A stretch of DNA of 64,000 nucleotides from Dermatemys mawii (GCA_007922305.1 ML677385.1:9404869-9468868); one strand, 5' to 3'. Shown: positions 47,814 to 60,127, numbered from the stretch's first letter. Translations and numbers: made by a program. Notes: generated by a model not told the origin, from the sequence alone.

Positions 47814-48428
47814 GCAAGCATGCAAGCATCCCTTTCCACCCCAAGCTTCAAGCCTTCCCCATAGAAAAGCAGCTTTACCTTCGCAATCCACTGCTGAGCT
47901 GGCCCCTGCAACCGCCGGACGCTGTGGCTGGCCGCCCTCCTGGGTTGAGAAGAGTTCCTGGCTGCATGCGTCCAGGGACTCCTCCGTGCCCTGGGTCGCT
48001 GCCGCCTCGTCCTCATCCTCCTCCTCTTCTTCATCCTCCTGGTCTTCGTCCTCCTCCTCACCCCCTCATTCACTGGTGGGCTGGGAAGTGTCCATGGTGA
48101 TCGATGGAGTGACCATAGGATCACCACCAAGTATCACGTGCAGCTCCTTATAAAATCTGCAAGTCACCGGGGCTGCTCTGGAGCGGCCGTTTGCCTCGCG
48201 GACTTTGCGATACGCATTCCTAAGCTCCTTTACCTTAACACGGCACTGCAGAGTGTCCTGCTCATGGCCTCTTTCTGCCAAGGCCCGTGATATCTGCCCA
48301 TAGGTATCAAAATTCCTGCGGCTAGAGCGCAGCTGAGACTGAACAGCCTCTTCCCCCCAACAGCTGATGAGGTCCAGCACCTCGCTATTGCTCCATTACT
48401 GGTCTTTCATCACAGTGTAAACATCCCC

Positions 48429-48535
48429 TAAATTACTTAGCCAACATCACACAGTAAGTCTGGCAGATCTGGGAATCAAACCTAGGTTTCCCAAGTATGT
48501 CTAGCACCCTAACTACTAGATCACCCTTTGTCTTA
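48429..48535 (-). repeat. MIR-type SINE, tRNA-proximal half
   Basis: Continues the SINE broken at 44664: ATTACTTAGCCAACATCACA, then the tRNA-related head on the minus strand (GATCTAGTAGTTAGGGTGC as A-box-like, GGTTTGATTCCCAG as B-box-like). Confidence 0.75.
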
Positions 48536-51500
48536 TGGGTGTCATTTTTAGCTCTGGTTTCAGACTTGCTGTATGACCAAGATAGGCAATTATATATCCC
48601 CCAGTACCATGGGATTTGAACATTTTGGACAAATCCTTTAAGGGACATTGTGTAGCTAGAATAATTCATGCAAGTTTCTTAAGTACTTGACATCTTTGAC
48701 TGGAAAGGGCTGTATCATAGCAAAGCATTAAATACATTGACTTGTGCACTACTGCTAATGTATGAGCAAGGTAGAGTATTGGCAGGATGGGGGATTGAAC
48801 AGAAAACATTATTAAAAATTCAATAAATATTTTATATTGAAGAAAATTGTGCCTTAATGGCTGAGAAAAATATTAGGAAATTTTATCAGTAATTACACTG
48901 TGGAAACTGCCAATTGAGCTTCCTTCAGCTACTTATCACAGTGTTTAGAATTGTTTGCCCTGAAGTTACCTTTTTAATTATTGTACACATCTTTCAATTA
49001 AATGTTGCGGTATGAAAATTAGTGACAATTTTGGTTGTTTCTGAAGCAGACCTTAAGCAATACTATTAAAATCAAGGAATACTATTAAAGGAAGTGGGAG
49101 ATTTTTTGTCTGTTGTTATAATTATATAAACTCCACTTTCTTAGAAATAGTTGATAAAAAGGGTGATGCAAACAGTGTCTAAAAGTGATTAATATGATAA
49201 TAGCTAGTATTGAAATTGTAGTTGAAGTCCTATCTCTCCCTCTCACAAACTACTGTTAAAATGAAAAATTGCCAGTAATATCAGTTGACATTCCTTCCCC
49301 CCGCCACCCTCCATCCCCATCCCCATCCCCAGTGTCCAGTTCCCAATCCACATTTTTGTTAGGTGATGTAATGAGATAGTTAGTCAAATGAGGCATTTTT
49401 GCTCCAGCTTGCTGAGCATCTGTGTTTTGGATGTATTTCAGACCTTTTAGATATGTAAAGCTATTCACTGTGGGAAATGAAGGAATTCAAAATATCCATC
49501 TTATCCTTTTAGGAAAAAAATGCTATTCTAGAGAGAGAGAGTACATAATATTAACCAATGGGACATGAACATCTAAAACTCCTCTTAAGTTCAATAGCAT
49601 TTAGAGCATTTTGTGGTTCTCTGGATTAGGCCTTGCTTGAATAATTTCCTACAGTAATTAATTAATTAATTGTGGATTAAACATAACAATTACAAAAAAA
49701 TCTAGTTGTCTAGTCATAGTTATTTTGAAGACCCCCTACTGTAGCATCCAGATAAGATTTTTAGAAAACTGATTTGAGCTAACAGTCAGTTTTTGGTATA
49801 CATATTAAATAGTGATTTTAATTTTGTAAGAACACAACAAATGTGAGAAATGTCTCTATTTGAAAGTGTAGGTTAATTATATAATCATATATTTATTATC
49901 TTATGTTTTGCTACAGTCTGTTTCCTCCAGCAATGCTTTTCAAGGATATTACGCTGAAGAAGATTAGAATAATTTTAATTAGATAACTATCAGCTTGACA
50001 ACTCTGCTTTCTCTTTTGTGACCTTTACAATATATGTGTCATATTTGCCTCTGTTTAATCGTCTCCGAGTGCCCTGTAGGTTTGCTGAGTCCACTAAGAT
50101 TTGTGGCCTTTCTGACATTACCACAAATATGACTAAATAATTCTGACCAATTTTTTTAAGGGTGGGGGGAGAGGTTGGGGAAGTGACAGAAGTAAGAAAA
50201 ATGACACTATTTAACAATGCATGTTTTAAGCAGATAAATCATCTGATACTGTAGGTGTTAATATAATGTTTAAGGAAATGTATTATCGAATTTAATCAGG
50301 AAAACATCCAGTTCCCGTCAAAAACTTATTTTTTTTAAAAAAAATTCTCATTCAGTTGTTCTCTATGGGCTAGGATTCAAAAGAATATAAATATTTCCTT
50401 TAAAAAAAAAATCAGTCCTTTAAAGTTAGGGCTTGCAGCCTGCTGCAGTCTCTTGGGTACTTTCTTAGCAGCAGCCTGGTACAGAGCCCATCTCTCCTTT
50501 GCTATCCTAGACCTTTCTGCCTCTGCTTCCTTCTCTGTACTCTCTCCTTTATAGCAGGTCTTGTTTCCCTGATTGGTTGCAGCTGTGTGTGCCTGTTTCC
50601 ATAACTGGCAGCTCTAGCAGCTTCACAGGGATGTAACCAAGCTTCTTTTTTTTTTGTAAATGGGAGGTGGGAGCGTTCTCCACCCCTCTCTGTCTAAGAT
50701 CAATATGGGGTTTGTAGAGCTCATTACCCTTGGAGTAAAATTGTATTACTTAACACTACCAGTGGATTCATGACTTATGCCCATTGCGGAGACTGCTGTA
50801 ATCCTGAAGCTCTGCTGTCTCTCACAGCCTGGATTTGGGAGGGCTCTGTAACCTTGACCAACTACAGAACTCCCCTGCACACACCCCATTTACTCGGGTT
50901 GTGCCCCAAGACCAACATATGGCCAGAGGTTCATATACTCTGAGAGAGTTAAGCATTTATTTTGCATTTATTAGTTTAAAAACAAAAAATGTAGAAACTA
51001 GCTGTGGGTTGTTGACATCGCTTAGCAAGAGACATTTCATTTTGTCAATCTTTGGTATTAGGATATAAAAATAGCGTGCAAGGGTGAGCATTGAAATATT
51101 GGCTTTCCTGGCTGTTATGTTGCTTAGCGCTGCAATAAACCTTCACAGCTATACAGAAATTTTCTCTTAGTAAAATTGCAAGTTTAAATTTAAAAGGCTT
51201 AGTTGTAGTAGACTGAAATTGTTGGGAAACTCTAAATCTTTTTTTCAATAAATTTAAGTAATTTTCAAGTGGATTAAAATTAAGTGTTTGCTATATCATT
51301 TGTACAAAATCTCAGAAATCAGAGAAGTTATAAAAAAAAGCAGTGCTCTGCAAACAAGTGTTTGGATACCACTGCAAACTAATCAATGACCTGGAATAGC
51401 TAATCTTCAAATAAAGCACATTACATAAATAAAGGATGTAGTAAAGGAATGAATTATCCCCACATGCTACATAGGTGAAACTTGAATAATCTCCTATCAC

Positions 51501-52840
51501 TTTGTGAGCAAAATAATTTTCAGAATCAAACCACAGCTATTCCTGATGGTGGTAATAGTCTCTCAGCATGGAAACAATGTGTTCAGAGATAATGACCCCA
51601 TTAAACATGCTCTTACTTGAGTACCATACAAGTTGCAAATGTCTGAGGAGCAATAGTGAGGTGTCCTTGAATACAAGAAATACAATAGTCTAACCAGAAC
51701 ATGACAAAACCTTGTAGAAGATACTTAGTATCACAATTAGATAGCATGTGTTGCTTATTCAACCTTGAAAAGATTTCTGAGATGGTGGTAAAGCAGTTTC
51801 ACAATCTGATTTAGTATGAGTCTCAACACAATTTTCCCCACCCCCCCACACATTTTTATATAGAAGTTTTCATACACAGTATATAGAGCAATCACTTCAC
51901 CAACCACTGAAATGTAACCATCTCAAGGGTGGAAAGCAGCAACTATATAACATTACACACACACGAAATACTTAAAAGAAGTTTGAGGCCCATAAACCAC
52001 ATTATAAAACTCTTTCAGCAACTTCTTTCTTTTCCCCTTGCATGTACAAGGCAAGTACTCAACAAGCAGTGCCACATAAGGACTCTCTCATAACAGCAGT
52101 AGCTACAGCAGGTAAACATGCTCTTCCCCATCCTTTCATGTAAAGATAAGTTACTAGGATGAAATAGCAATGCTAAGATTCTGTGAATGTATGGTATGCA
52201 CTGGGGGTTTACAGAAAGCTAGTGTTTCTAAGCAGATTCAGTCAAAGTTGGGTGTCCGTGCAGGTCAAAGGGACTGCCATCTCTCCTGACAAGTGTGAAT
52301 CTTGATTTTATTTATTTACTAACTAACTGTTGCATGCTGTGAAAATGGAACAGAGCCAAAGATGGAGCAATTTCTAAGGAAGTTCACGGAATTATTTTAT
52401 TTGTTTTAAGGAACAGAGCAGGCAATGATGATGTAGCAGGCCCAACTGTGTTGAATGTTTTCAATTCTTTTACATAGACGAAGGAAAGGACACTGAGGAT
52501 TTGGGATAGACTGCAGTAAGAATAACTTCAGATGTAATGATTACAGCATAATCACAGAAAAAATATTTTAAAAATTGTAAGACTTTTATTTTTCATTTTT
52601 ATCTGAAAGGGAAAGGCAACAAAATTATAGTTAAATGGCAAGGTACAAGAATGTACATAAATTGTACCCAGGGTATCCTTCAAAGTACAGGAACACAGCC
52701 TGTGTTAAACTGATAGTAAGGACCATAATCTGTGAAAGTTAAAAATATAAAAAGGAAAGTAGAATAAAGAGAAAATTTGTGGAGCGAATAACAAAAAAAG
52801 CAAACAAAGTAAATCAGAAGTAGAAAACCTGCAAGTGTGT
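48536..52840. other. Unassigned AT-rich DNA, about 4.3 kb
   Basis: No gene or termini-bearing element seen. 49300-49330 has a short CCATCC-type repeat. 50430-50650 is a more GC-balanced block that may be old repeat DNA. Short open frames are without motifs. Confidence 0.45.
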
Positions 52841-53215
52841 ATGTTTATTGTTTGGGCTATCACCAGGTAGCAATCAAAGGACAAGCTAAACTATTTCTTT
52901 GCATCAGCCTTCACAACAATATTGTGGAGATACCTACCACGATTACTTTTTACAAGCAACAAGGAAGAGGCACTATTAGAGTTAGTGGTGTTAAGAGGAG
53001 ATGTTTAAAAAAAAACAACAAGACAACAAGGCCAAGGACCTTGAAACAAGTCATCTGCATTCATGAAATAATTCTGAGGAACTAAAATATGAAGTGGCAG
53101 AGGGAACAAGAGCAAAAAGAAGTAGTCTGTTTCTAAAATCGAATACCTTGGAGGACTGGGATAGGCAATGTAGTCCCTATCTTGATAAAGAACATTCGGA
53201 ATTACAGACTAGTGA
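52840..53215 (+). mobile_element. CR1 ORF2 fragment (probable)
   Basis: Shifted frames resemble the region before the CR1 reverse transcriptase: GQAKLFLCISLHN near 52880, then TLEDWD and a part resembling FRNYRLVS near 53150-53210. Weak but in the expected order. A PLE begins directly after it. Confidence 0.45.
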
Positions 53216-53265
53216 ACGGAACGAGGAGTACTTGTGGCACCTTAGAGACTAACCAATGTATTTGG

Positions 53266-53305
53266 GTATAAGCTTTCATGGGCTAGAACCCACTTCATCA
53301 GATGC
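53266..53305 (-). ncRNA. Hammerhead ribozyme-like motif
   Basis: The only copy here with the exact core CTGATGA; stem II GTGGG/CCCAT (one G-U pair) and GAAA are kept. Stem III (AGC-TTAT-ACC) has lost two pairs. Confidence 0.6.
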
Positions 53306-53333
53306 ATAGAGTGGAACGTACAATAGGACATTA

Positions 53334-53375
<42 letters not shown>
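53334..53375. repeat. (ATCT)n microsatellite
   Basis: About ten uninterrupted ATCT units inside the PLE 3' UTR. Confidence 0.95.
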
Positions 53376-53653
53376 GAACATAAAAAGGTGGAGGTTGCCA
53401 TACCAACTTTAAGTGGCATAATCAATTAAGGTGAGCTATTAGCAGCAGCAGAAAAAAAACCTTCGTAGTGATAATCAGGATGGCCCATTTCAAGCAGTTG
53501 GCAAGAAAGTGTGAGTAAAAGTAGGTGGATACTTAACATGAGAAAACAGATTGCAAATGTGGGGAAATAGATTCAATTTTCTAGTGAACCAGCCACTACC
53601 AGTCTTTATTCAAGCCTAATTTAATGGTATCCCATTTGCAAATTAATTCCAGT

Positions 53654-53860
53654 TCAGCAGTTTCTCATTGGAGTCTGTTTTTGAAGGTTTTTTTGTTGAA
53701 GAATTGCCACTTTTAAGACTGTTACTGAGTGACCAGAAAGATTGAAGTGTTCTCCTACTGGTTTTTGAATGTTATGATTCATGATGTCAGATGTGTGTCC
53801 ATTTATTCTTTTGCGTAAAGATGGTCCAGTTTGGCCAATGCAGAGGGGCATTGCTGGCAC
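53654..53860 (-). pseudogene. PLE GIY-YIG domain fragment
   Basis: A 68-codon segment with CIGQTGPSLRKRINGH, VGEHFNLSGHS and VLKVAILQQKN, aligned in order with 17395-17631. The first half of the GIY motif is shifted out of frame, and a stop follows where the family continues. Part of a dead PLE copy. Confidence 0.75.
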
Positions 53861-53945
53861 ATGATAGCATATGTCATATTGGTAGATGTGCAGGTGAAGG
53901 AGCCCCTAATGGCACGGCTGATGTGATATTATGAGGTGTTTGAAG

Positions 53946-55389
53946 TGTCTAACAGGAGGCTATTAAAAAAAATAAGTAGTCACTGGGTAAGAGGCAAAGA
54001 CATTTCAAAGCCAGGTATATGGATTATGGGAATGTCCTGTGTTGCTATAACAGGGATTGAAAAAAACAAAACACCTGAAGTTTAAAAGGCAAATAAGGCT
54101 TCATGCTTCAAACATGAGTCTAGCTCTTTCTGTTGGTATTAGGAAGAAACTTTCCTGATGGGAAGTTTATTCCATAATTGACTAGCCTTAAATATGTGAA
54201 TTTGGGGAAATATGTGACTCCCTACCAACTTCAATTTGTTGAAGGAAGGAAATGAATATATCTAAAATTCTAGGATAGCAAATCTCTAAGTGTAAGAGAG
54301 TCTTAATTGACATTAATTCTCTTCTCATTTTGTGTTTTCTGTTTGTCCTATTTATTTTATTTCTGCACATCATGTACAGCAATCAAAACTACGGTTGAAA
54401 TCATTCACAATAATGTACAAAAAGATTTAGGGCTGCAGCAGAGTGGGGATCTCAGCCTATGAAAACTGCAAGGTTTTACGCTGTCACGAGCCCAAGACCC
54501 CAACACCAGAATCCCAGGTCTTTGATTTCTGGGAACCATTCATTTTATTCTCTTAACCACACTGGAAACTGGCCTCTTATCATGGGGGAGGGTGCCAGAT
54601 GCAGCTGAGTCCTGGGAATAGTCTGCGAGCCTACCCAATGTTATGAGCTATACGGTAAGGAGCTGTAACGCTGGAAGCAATTATGGGTTATATGATAAGG
54701 AGCCTTGTAAACCCTACCGTGGAACCAATTAAATGTTTGGTATAGGAGATCATGAGTGATGGGTGGGTAAAACCCCTCTCTTGTGTTAAAAGTTTAATGA
54801 AAATGGTGGCCTGTCGCTTAATGCCACACATGAGTCAGTCCTCATTTTGTTGTTCTCACTGTGCCCTCATCAAAGATATAGGATCTGATTTCTAGAGGTG
54901 TTCAGTACCCATACTCCAAATGATATCACATAGGACCTTGCACAGTATCTCTGCAAATCAACCATGTAGTGACTAAAAAAGAAGATGGAGAAAAGATTAA
55001 GATCCATGAAATTAAACACAGAAGTACTACAGACATTCACTTACCTTGTCTTTTGATAATCAGCTAGTCATATATTATAGAATGAAAAAACAAAGTTCAT
55101 ACACTCTGAAAGATGATTACTATTGGAGTATAAGCTCATATATCATTTTATCCCATTTTTTGTCTACTCTAGTATTCTGATCGCCACATCAGACTTGTTG
55201 TGTCTTTCTGTTATAGTTGTATTTTAATTGATGTATATATAGATTACCAAAAAAAACCCCCTCTTTAAAAGACTATTAAGATTGCAAAGTTAAGGTCTCA
55301 GTGGATAGGAAATGATTTAAGGTTGCTTCTGAAAATCTGGCCCCAAGTCTCTCAAGTTGGGCACCCAGAAAATGAGGAGATCACAGTTT
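53946..55389. other. Unassigned DNA, possible old repeats
   Basis: 54480-54880 (GTCACGAGCCCAAGACC through GCCACACATGAGTCAGTCC) is GC-balanced and may be an LTR-like relic. 55290-55385 (TCTGGCCCCAAGTCTCTCAA, GTTGGGCACCCAGAAAATG) resembles the amniote composite repeat at 34970-35415. No termini were found. Confidence 0.35.
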
Positions 55390-55745
55390 GGGAATGTCTA
55401 CACCACCCGCCGGATCAGCGGTAGTGATTGATCTATTGGGGTCGATGTATTGCATTGAGTCTAGATGCCAGCCCATGTTACTGCTGCTCATGCTACTGCA
55501 GATATGCTTCTATTTTTAGTGTGCCAGCTCAGATGAAAGCTGGTGTGAGTAGGTGTACACAAGCTGGGAATCCATAGCTGCAAATCAATCCCCGAGCACT
55601 CTCCTGTCAAGTCTGGTACTCCATCGCTGCGAGAGGTGCAGGCAGAGCCAATGGGTGAGCGGCAGCAGTCGACTCAGCGCTATTCTCGTAGCTGAAGTTG
55701 TATATTTTAAGTCGATCCCTTCCTCCCCCCTGTGTAGACCAGAGG
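55390..55745. mobile_element. Chimeric MITE
   Basis: Outer parts match the Harbinger-type MITEs at 11400 and 18581: left GGGAATGTCTACACC, GGGGTCGATGTATTG; right CAGTCGACTC, GTCGATCCCTTCC, TGTGTAGACC. The middle (about 55470-55585) instead matches the right arm of the MITE at 60128-60418 (TATTTTTAGTGTGCCAGCTC, AGCTGGGAATCCATAG). One family appears to have been inserted or copied into the other. Confidence 0.7.
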
Positions 55746-55789
55746 TTAGTGTAACAGCTGATACACATCTTCTAACTTCTGCAATACAT

Positions 55790-55995
55790 GAGGGCAGGGA
55801 TGTTACAGACAATAGCCTCATTCACTACACAATCCTGATTCATTCCCTGAATACCATCTATTGTGTTGATTGAATGACGCATGTTTCCCATGGAAAAAAT
55901 ATGAGATTGTGTCACAGTGCATATGTCCAAAGAAGCCAAATTAAGGTTTTCAAGCAGCATTCATTGTGGCATTTTCTAACCGTGAAGGATTTCAA
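55790..55995. repeat. Amniote interspersed repeat
   Basis: Shares CAATCCTGATTCATTCCCTG-type, TGTCACAGTGCATATG and GCCAAATTAAGGTTTTCAAGC motifs with 43500-43640. Family unnamed. Confidence 0.4.
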
Positions 55996-57885
55996 CATTT
56001 CAAAATTTAAAAAAACAGGGATTACATTCCTCATTCGTAGTAGCTATTTCCAGTAACACGAGCCGTTATATTATATTTTGGAATTTTGGAATAATTGATT
56101 CAGTTCTAAAATTCTTATTTCTATCCATTCCAGACATTACAAATTTTTACTGTCCACTTTCAGAGCTGGGATTTTATTTGTTATATATATTTTTAAGGGA
56201 AGGAGTGATTATGTATGTGTGTGCGGTGTGTGCAGTTTTCATTTTGTTGTTGTTTTGGTTGAGGTTAGGTTAGTTTATAGTTTATGAAAGCCTTTGGCAT
56301 TTTTTTCTAATGACTATTTTCCAGATAATTAAATTTCCTCTAGTAAGTAAAGGTGAAGCAAATATCAATTCAGAGGTGATGGGGAGGGGAGAAGCAGGCA
56401 GGTTGGGGATGAGATCTCTAGTCCCTGGGGATTTTCCATGAGTTCTTATTCCTAGGATTGAAGCGGGAGATCAATTACCAACTCAAAAATGGAAGTGAGA
56501 AATGTTTTTTCTCCAAAATGTCCAGACAATCTAATTTTGTAAACAACTGAGAAGGAAACTAAAAATCTTAAACTGTAGCTAGCCATTTTCAGAAAAGTTG
56601 TTAATTAGAAACACTTTGACTAATTTATTTTTGGACTTCGCTACCTAGAAGCAGGTGGAAACGTAGCTGGACAAACATCCATTTGTAACTTAAAAAAAAA
56701 TTGCAGCTGTTAAGCATCACTGAAAGGCTGAGTTAGAATAGAAAATACTTTAATATCTGTAGGGTTGTTTGATTTTCAGCAACTCATTCTTAACAGATTC
56801 ATGAAGATGGATAACTTGACACTCCCATAACGAAATTCCCTACATTGATGTCTAGCAACTTTTGGTCTTCATTTTGATGTTATTTTGCTTCCCTTTACAG
56901 CCTTGAAGGAATATCTCCCAATGTTCTTGACCCATCTTTTCTTACCACACTTTCCTAATCGTTCAATTACATTTCTGTGCTCCAACATTGTGCCTGTCTG
57001 CCTGCTTTTAGGAGCTGGTTCTAGTATCAGACCTTGAACACCTCCTCAATTATCATCTCTACCACCAAGGTCCAAACCAACATAGCCAAAGAAATCATGA
57101 GTCAGGCTATAAAAAACACAAAATTTCAAAAATAATAATTTGGAGGTTCTTTTTATTTATCTTTTTTTGGGGGGGGGGGGGGGTTGGGGTTTTTTTTTTT
57201 TTTTTTGAGCCTTGACCTTTTTTCTGCAGATATGGAGCCTTCTACTTTACTTTTCTTCAAAAATGAGAGCTGAGATTTCCCTCAGTTACCGACTCCTACT
57301 CTATATTGGTTCTTATTCTGCCCTCAGCTCTGTAGTATCAAAGCACTTTTCAGGAATTCAGTAAGCAACATGACTAGTATCAGTCACATATGTTGTGGGG
57401 TTCTTCTGCAGTGGCGAAATTGTGTGTGTAGTGCAGTGTTTAGTGTTTGTGGGTTTTATTTTTAATATCAACAAACAAGTAGCAACATATTAGAGAAGGC
57501 AAGGCTGAAGATGTGTGCCTTGCACTTGGAAGGGATGTTGGTGATTGTCTTGGTTGTCTTTAGTTCCTATGGAGTTTGTTTTAAATGTATAGTCTCACAC
57601 CAGTCCCTGGGAAATCTCTGTCTTCAGCTTTATCCTTGGACAGAAAGTTGCATTGTGCCTGAGGAGTGGAGTTGTTGAATATTGTCCTCTTCTCGGAGGT
57701 TTAAGTGATATTTCCGGTATTCTTGGCTTGGCCACTGAGCACTTTAAGGATAAGGGTCAAGACCTTAAACTTGACTCTATATTCTACGGGAAGCCAGTGC
57801 GGAGAGTGAATAACAAGTCTGATGTGCTTGCATAGCCTGTGTTGGGCCCCACGCTTTGGGCTGGGGGGAGTCCTGCTGTCCAGTG
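55996..57885. other. Unassigned DNA with homopolymer run
   Basis: 57500-57885 may contain an old repeat (ACGGGAAGCCAGTGCGGAG). The G/T homopolymer pair is listed separately. No gene seen. Confidence 0.4.
57169..57206. repeat. G-run followed by T-run
   Basis: 15 G, then TTGGGG, then 17 T. Length may be affected by sequencing error. Confidence 0.85.
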
Positions 57886-58688
57886 CAATTGGCCAACATG
57901 TTTAAGAATCTGAAGTGCTGTCCAAAATCTGAGTGGGATGAGGTGTGGATCATGCTTTTAGAAGTCTTAAAAGAACAATGCTCTGTTGAGGAAACTACAG
58001 AACCCAAACCACCAGAAAAGAAAATAAACCTTCTGCTGGTGGCATGTGACTCAGATGAAGAAAATGAACATACGTAAATCCGCACTGCTTTGGATCATTA
58101 TTAAGAATAACCCATCATCAGCATGGATGCATGTCCTCTGGAATGGTGATCGAAGCATGAAAGGACAGATGAATCTTTAGGGCATCTTGCATCGTTGGCT
58201 ACAACAGTGCCATGCGAACACCGCTACTCACTTTCATGTGACATTGTAACCAAGAAGCATCATTGTCTCCTGCAAATTGTAACCAACCTTGTTTGACAGA
58301 GTGATTGACAGAATCCTACTTCATGAAGAAGTAGGACTGAGTGGGCTTGTAGGTTCTAAAGTTTTACATTGTTTTATTTTTGAATGCAGTTTTTTGTACA
58401 TAATTCTACATTTGTAAGTTCAACTTTCATGATACAGAGATTGGACTGCAGTACTTGTATGAGGTGAATTGAAAAATATGTGTTTTTTTGGTTTTTAGAG
58501 TACAAATATTTGTTATAAAAATAAATATAAAGTGAGTACTGTACACTTTGTATTCTGTGCTGTAACTGAAATTAATATATTTGAAAGTGTAGCAAACATC
58601 CACACATATTTTAAATAAATTGTATTCTATTATTGTTTAACAGTGTGATTAAATGCGATTAATATTTAATCGCTCAATAGCCCTACCC
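57886..58688 (+). mobile_element. hAT element copy, 3' part
   Basis: Encodes the same hAT C-terminal region as 5634-6179: FKNLKCCPKSEWDEVW, then PPEKKINLLLVACDSD to about 58074, a stop, then a decayed dimerisation region (TTVPCE at about 58205). The 3' UTR matches both arms of the fold-back element and ends at AATAGCCCTA (58688), the transposon terminus. The left border and transposase N-terminus are missing. Confidence 0.8.
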
Positions 58689-60127
58689 TGAATATTTTAC
58701 AGTGTGCAATGATTACATTTAAAATAATTTGACAAGAAGCCCTAGTTATATTTCTAGGTGGTTGTGAAAACAAGGCATCTGCCACTGAAACAGGTAAGGG
58801 AAACAAAGTACTCTATAATTCTTTTACAACTGATATATATTTTAAAATCTAAAATTATTTAACCAATATGTAGAAAAAACAAATTTGAAAGCAACGATTG
58901 TCTGTTTATTTTTTAATATGGTTAGAGATCTAATTCACAAGAAAAAGACAGTTGTAAAGGCTTATTTCTGCAAAATATTGAGCATTCTAGACCTGATCCA
59001 GCAAAGTAAGCACATGCTTAATTTTGAGTATGGACAATATCCCATTGACTTTTTATGGTTTCTTTTTTAAATTAAAGTTTAGACTGAATACCACAGTACA
59101 GTCATAAAAGTCAGTGTAACATCCTACCTAAGTCAAGCCTGTGCTTACATACTTTCCTGGATCATGTTTAGAGTGCTCAGTAGAACCGAGCCCTTACTAC
59201 TGTCATCTTTTTAATATTGTACTAATAATGACGGTACCTCCAGGGTATGTGCCTAGGGGGCTGGAGTGGATGAGAAGGGCATGATTCCAAGGAGGTCACA
59301 ACATCTGTGTATGTCCTGCATCCAAAATAAAATTACTGGTTTTCCAGCACAAAAACCTCAAGAACGTTTGTGAATATTTCCCAACTATGATCTGTAATTC
59401 ATTCTAGGGGATGGAGCTCCACAGCGCCCCCCTGAGGCACAGACAGATGCGTGCTGAAAAGGAATATATCCCTGTTTTTATATTAAAAAAAATAAAATAA
59501 ATCCTCACCTGATGATAAATGTATTCTATCCCTACTTCATTTACCCGACAGAGTTTCTTTTCAGCTCTCAGTCAACGAAAGCTGCTACAAATTGTTTATT
59601 AGTTACTACATACTCTTTATGTCTCTGCTGTTTGGGGCAGTGACGAAACTCCTCAACTCCTGTCCATTTCTGGCAAGTCTTTCAATGGTTCCCCAACCGT
59701 GCCCCAAATTGTACAAATTGTAATACCCCTTTAAATGTATTTCCACACAAATTGATTTTTGGTCAGGACTGAACCATCTGTGCTCATCCCCTGTGTTAGG
59801 TTAGCATAGGACACAGCATACTCAAAGTGTACATCTGTAGGGATATTGTGTACACATCATGGATCAGGACATGCAGGCAAATGAAACATAAGACACGGGT
59901 GGATTTCAAATGGAAGGATGCAACTTTATCAACATAAAACCCTCCCCACATTCTTAACCATTCACATGCACAAGCAAACATACAATTGCACTGTGGGGTA
60001 AAATAGCCTCAAATGAACCAGGTTTTGCCCTCTTTGGCTTATCCCCTAAGAGGCAGTCCATTTCTGAATACTCTCTCCTGCCTCTTACCAAGGGCTATGA
60101 TGATATCTTTAAGGGATACCTCAGTTT
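58689..60127. other. Mostly unassigned DNA
   Basis: 58975-59195 carries an amniote palindromic repeat (AGTAAGCACATGCTTAATTT, CAATATCCCATTGAC, GCCTGTGCTTACATAC). The rest is unrecognised. Confidence 0.4.

Larger units (their letters stand above)
46488..48410 (-). pseudogene. Harbinger Myb/SANT-like DNA-binding protein, two exons
   Basis: The partner of the Harbinger nuclease that binds the transposon ends. Exon 1 (48410-47879) encodes a Myb/SANT-like trihelix: SNSEVLDLISCWGEEAV, NFDTYGQIS, CRVKVKELRNAY and a CRFYKELHVILGGDP segment. A long acidic EEEDEDQEDE stretch follows. A donor AAG|GTAAAG at 47879/47878 and an acceptor TTTTAG at 47057 define an 822-bp intron in matching phase. Exon 2 (47056-46488) encodes a basic coiled-coil (ERLRRLRKRP, then RSKEALVQQV, then a Gln/Leu-rich helix) and a Pro/His/Tyr-rich tail. 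Three in-frame stops break it: TAA at 48398-48396, TGA at 48068-48066 and TGA at 46982-46980. The ATG lies only 18 bp inside the terminus. Confidence 0.8.
44665..48428. mobile_element. PIF/Harbinger transposon, 3,764 bp, both ends kept
   Basis: Terminal inverted repeats: left GGGTATGGTTACACTTAC, right in reverse complement GGGGATGTTTACACTGTG. Flanked by TAA on both sides (44662-44664 and 48429-48431), the 3-bp duplication typical of PIF/Harbinger. The two halves of one SINE flank it and rejoin when it is removed, which fixes the borders. Inside are a plus-strand DDE nuclease and a minus-strand Myb/SANT-like gene, arranged tail to tail, plus a possible third gene in the latter's intron. GC content is clearly higher than the surroundings. 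Both main genes are broken, so it is not autonomous. Confidence 0.9.
53221..53945 (-). mobile_element. Penelope-like element, lineage 1, 3' part
   Basis: On the minus strand, from 53945: a decayed GIY-YIG region (53654-53860 open, with CIGQTGPSLRKRINGH and VGEHFNLSGHS), then an in-frame end and 3' UTR, then the ribozyme-like terminal motif (53266-53305) and GGTGCCACAAGTACTCC at the tip. A TATC microsatellite lies in the 3' UTR. The RT domain is absent. No clear target duplication was found. Confidence 0.8.

Noticed and set aside
53334..53375. Short regular repeat considered as a CRISPR-like array
   Set aside because: A plain 4-bp microsatellite without spacers, in a eukaryotic context.
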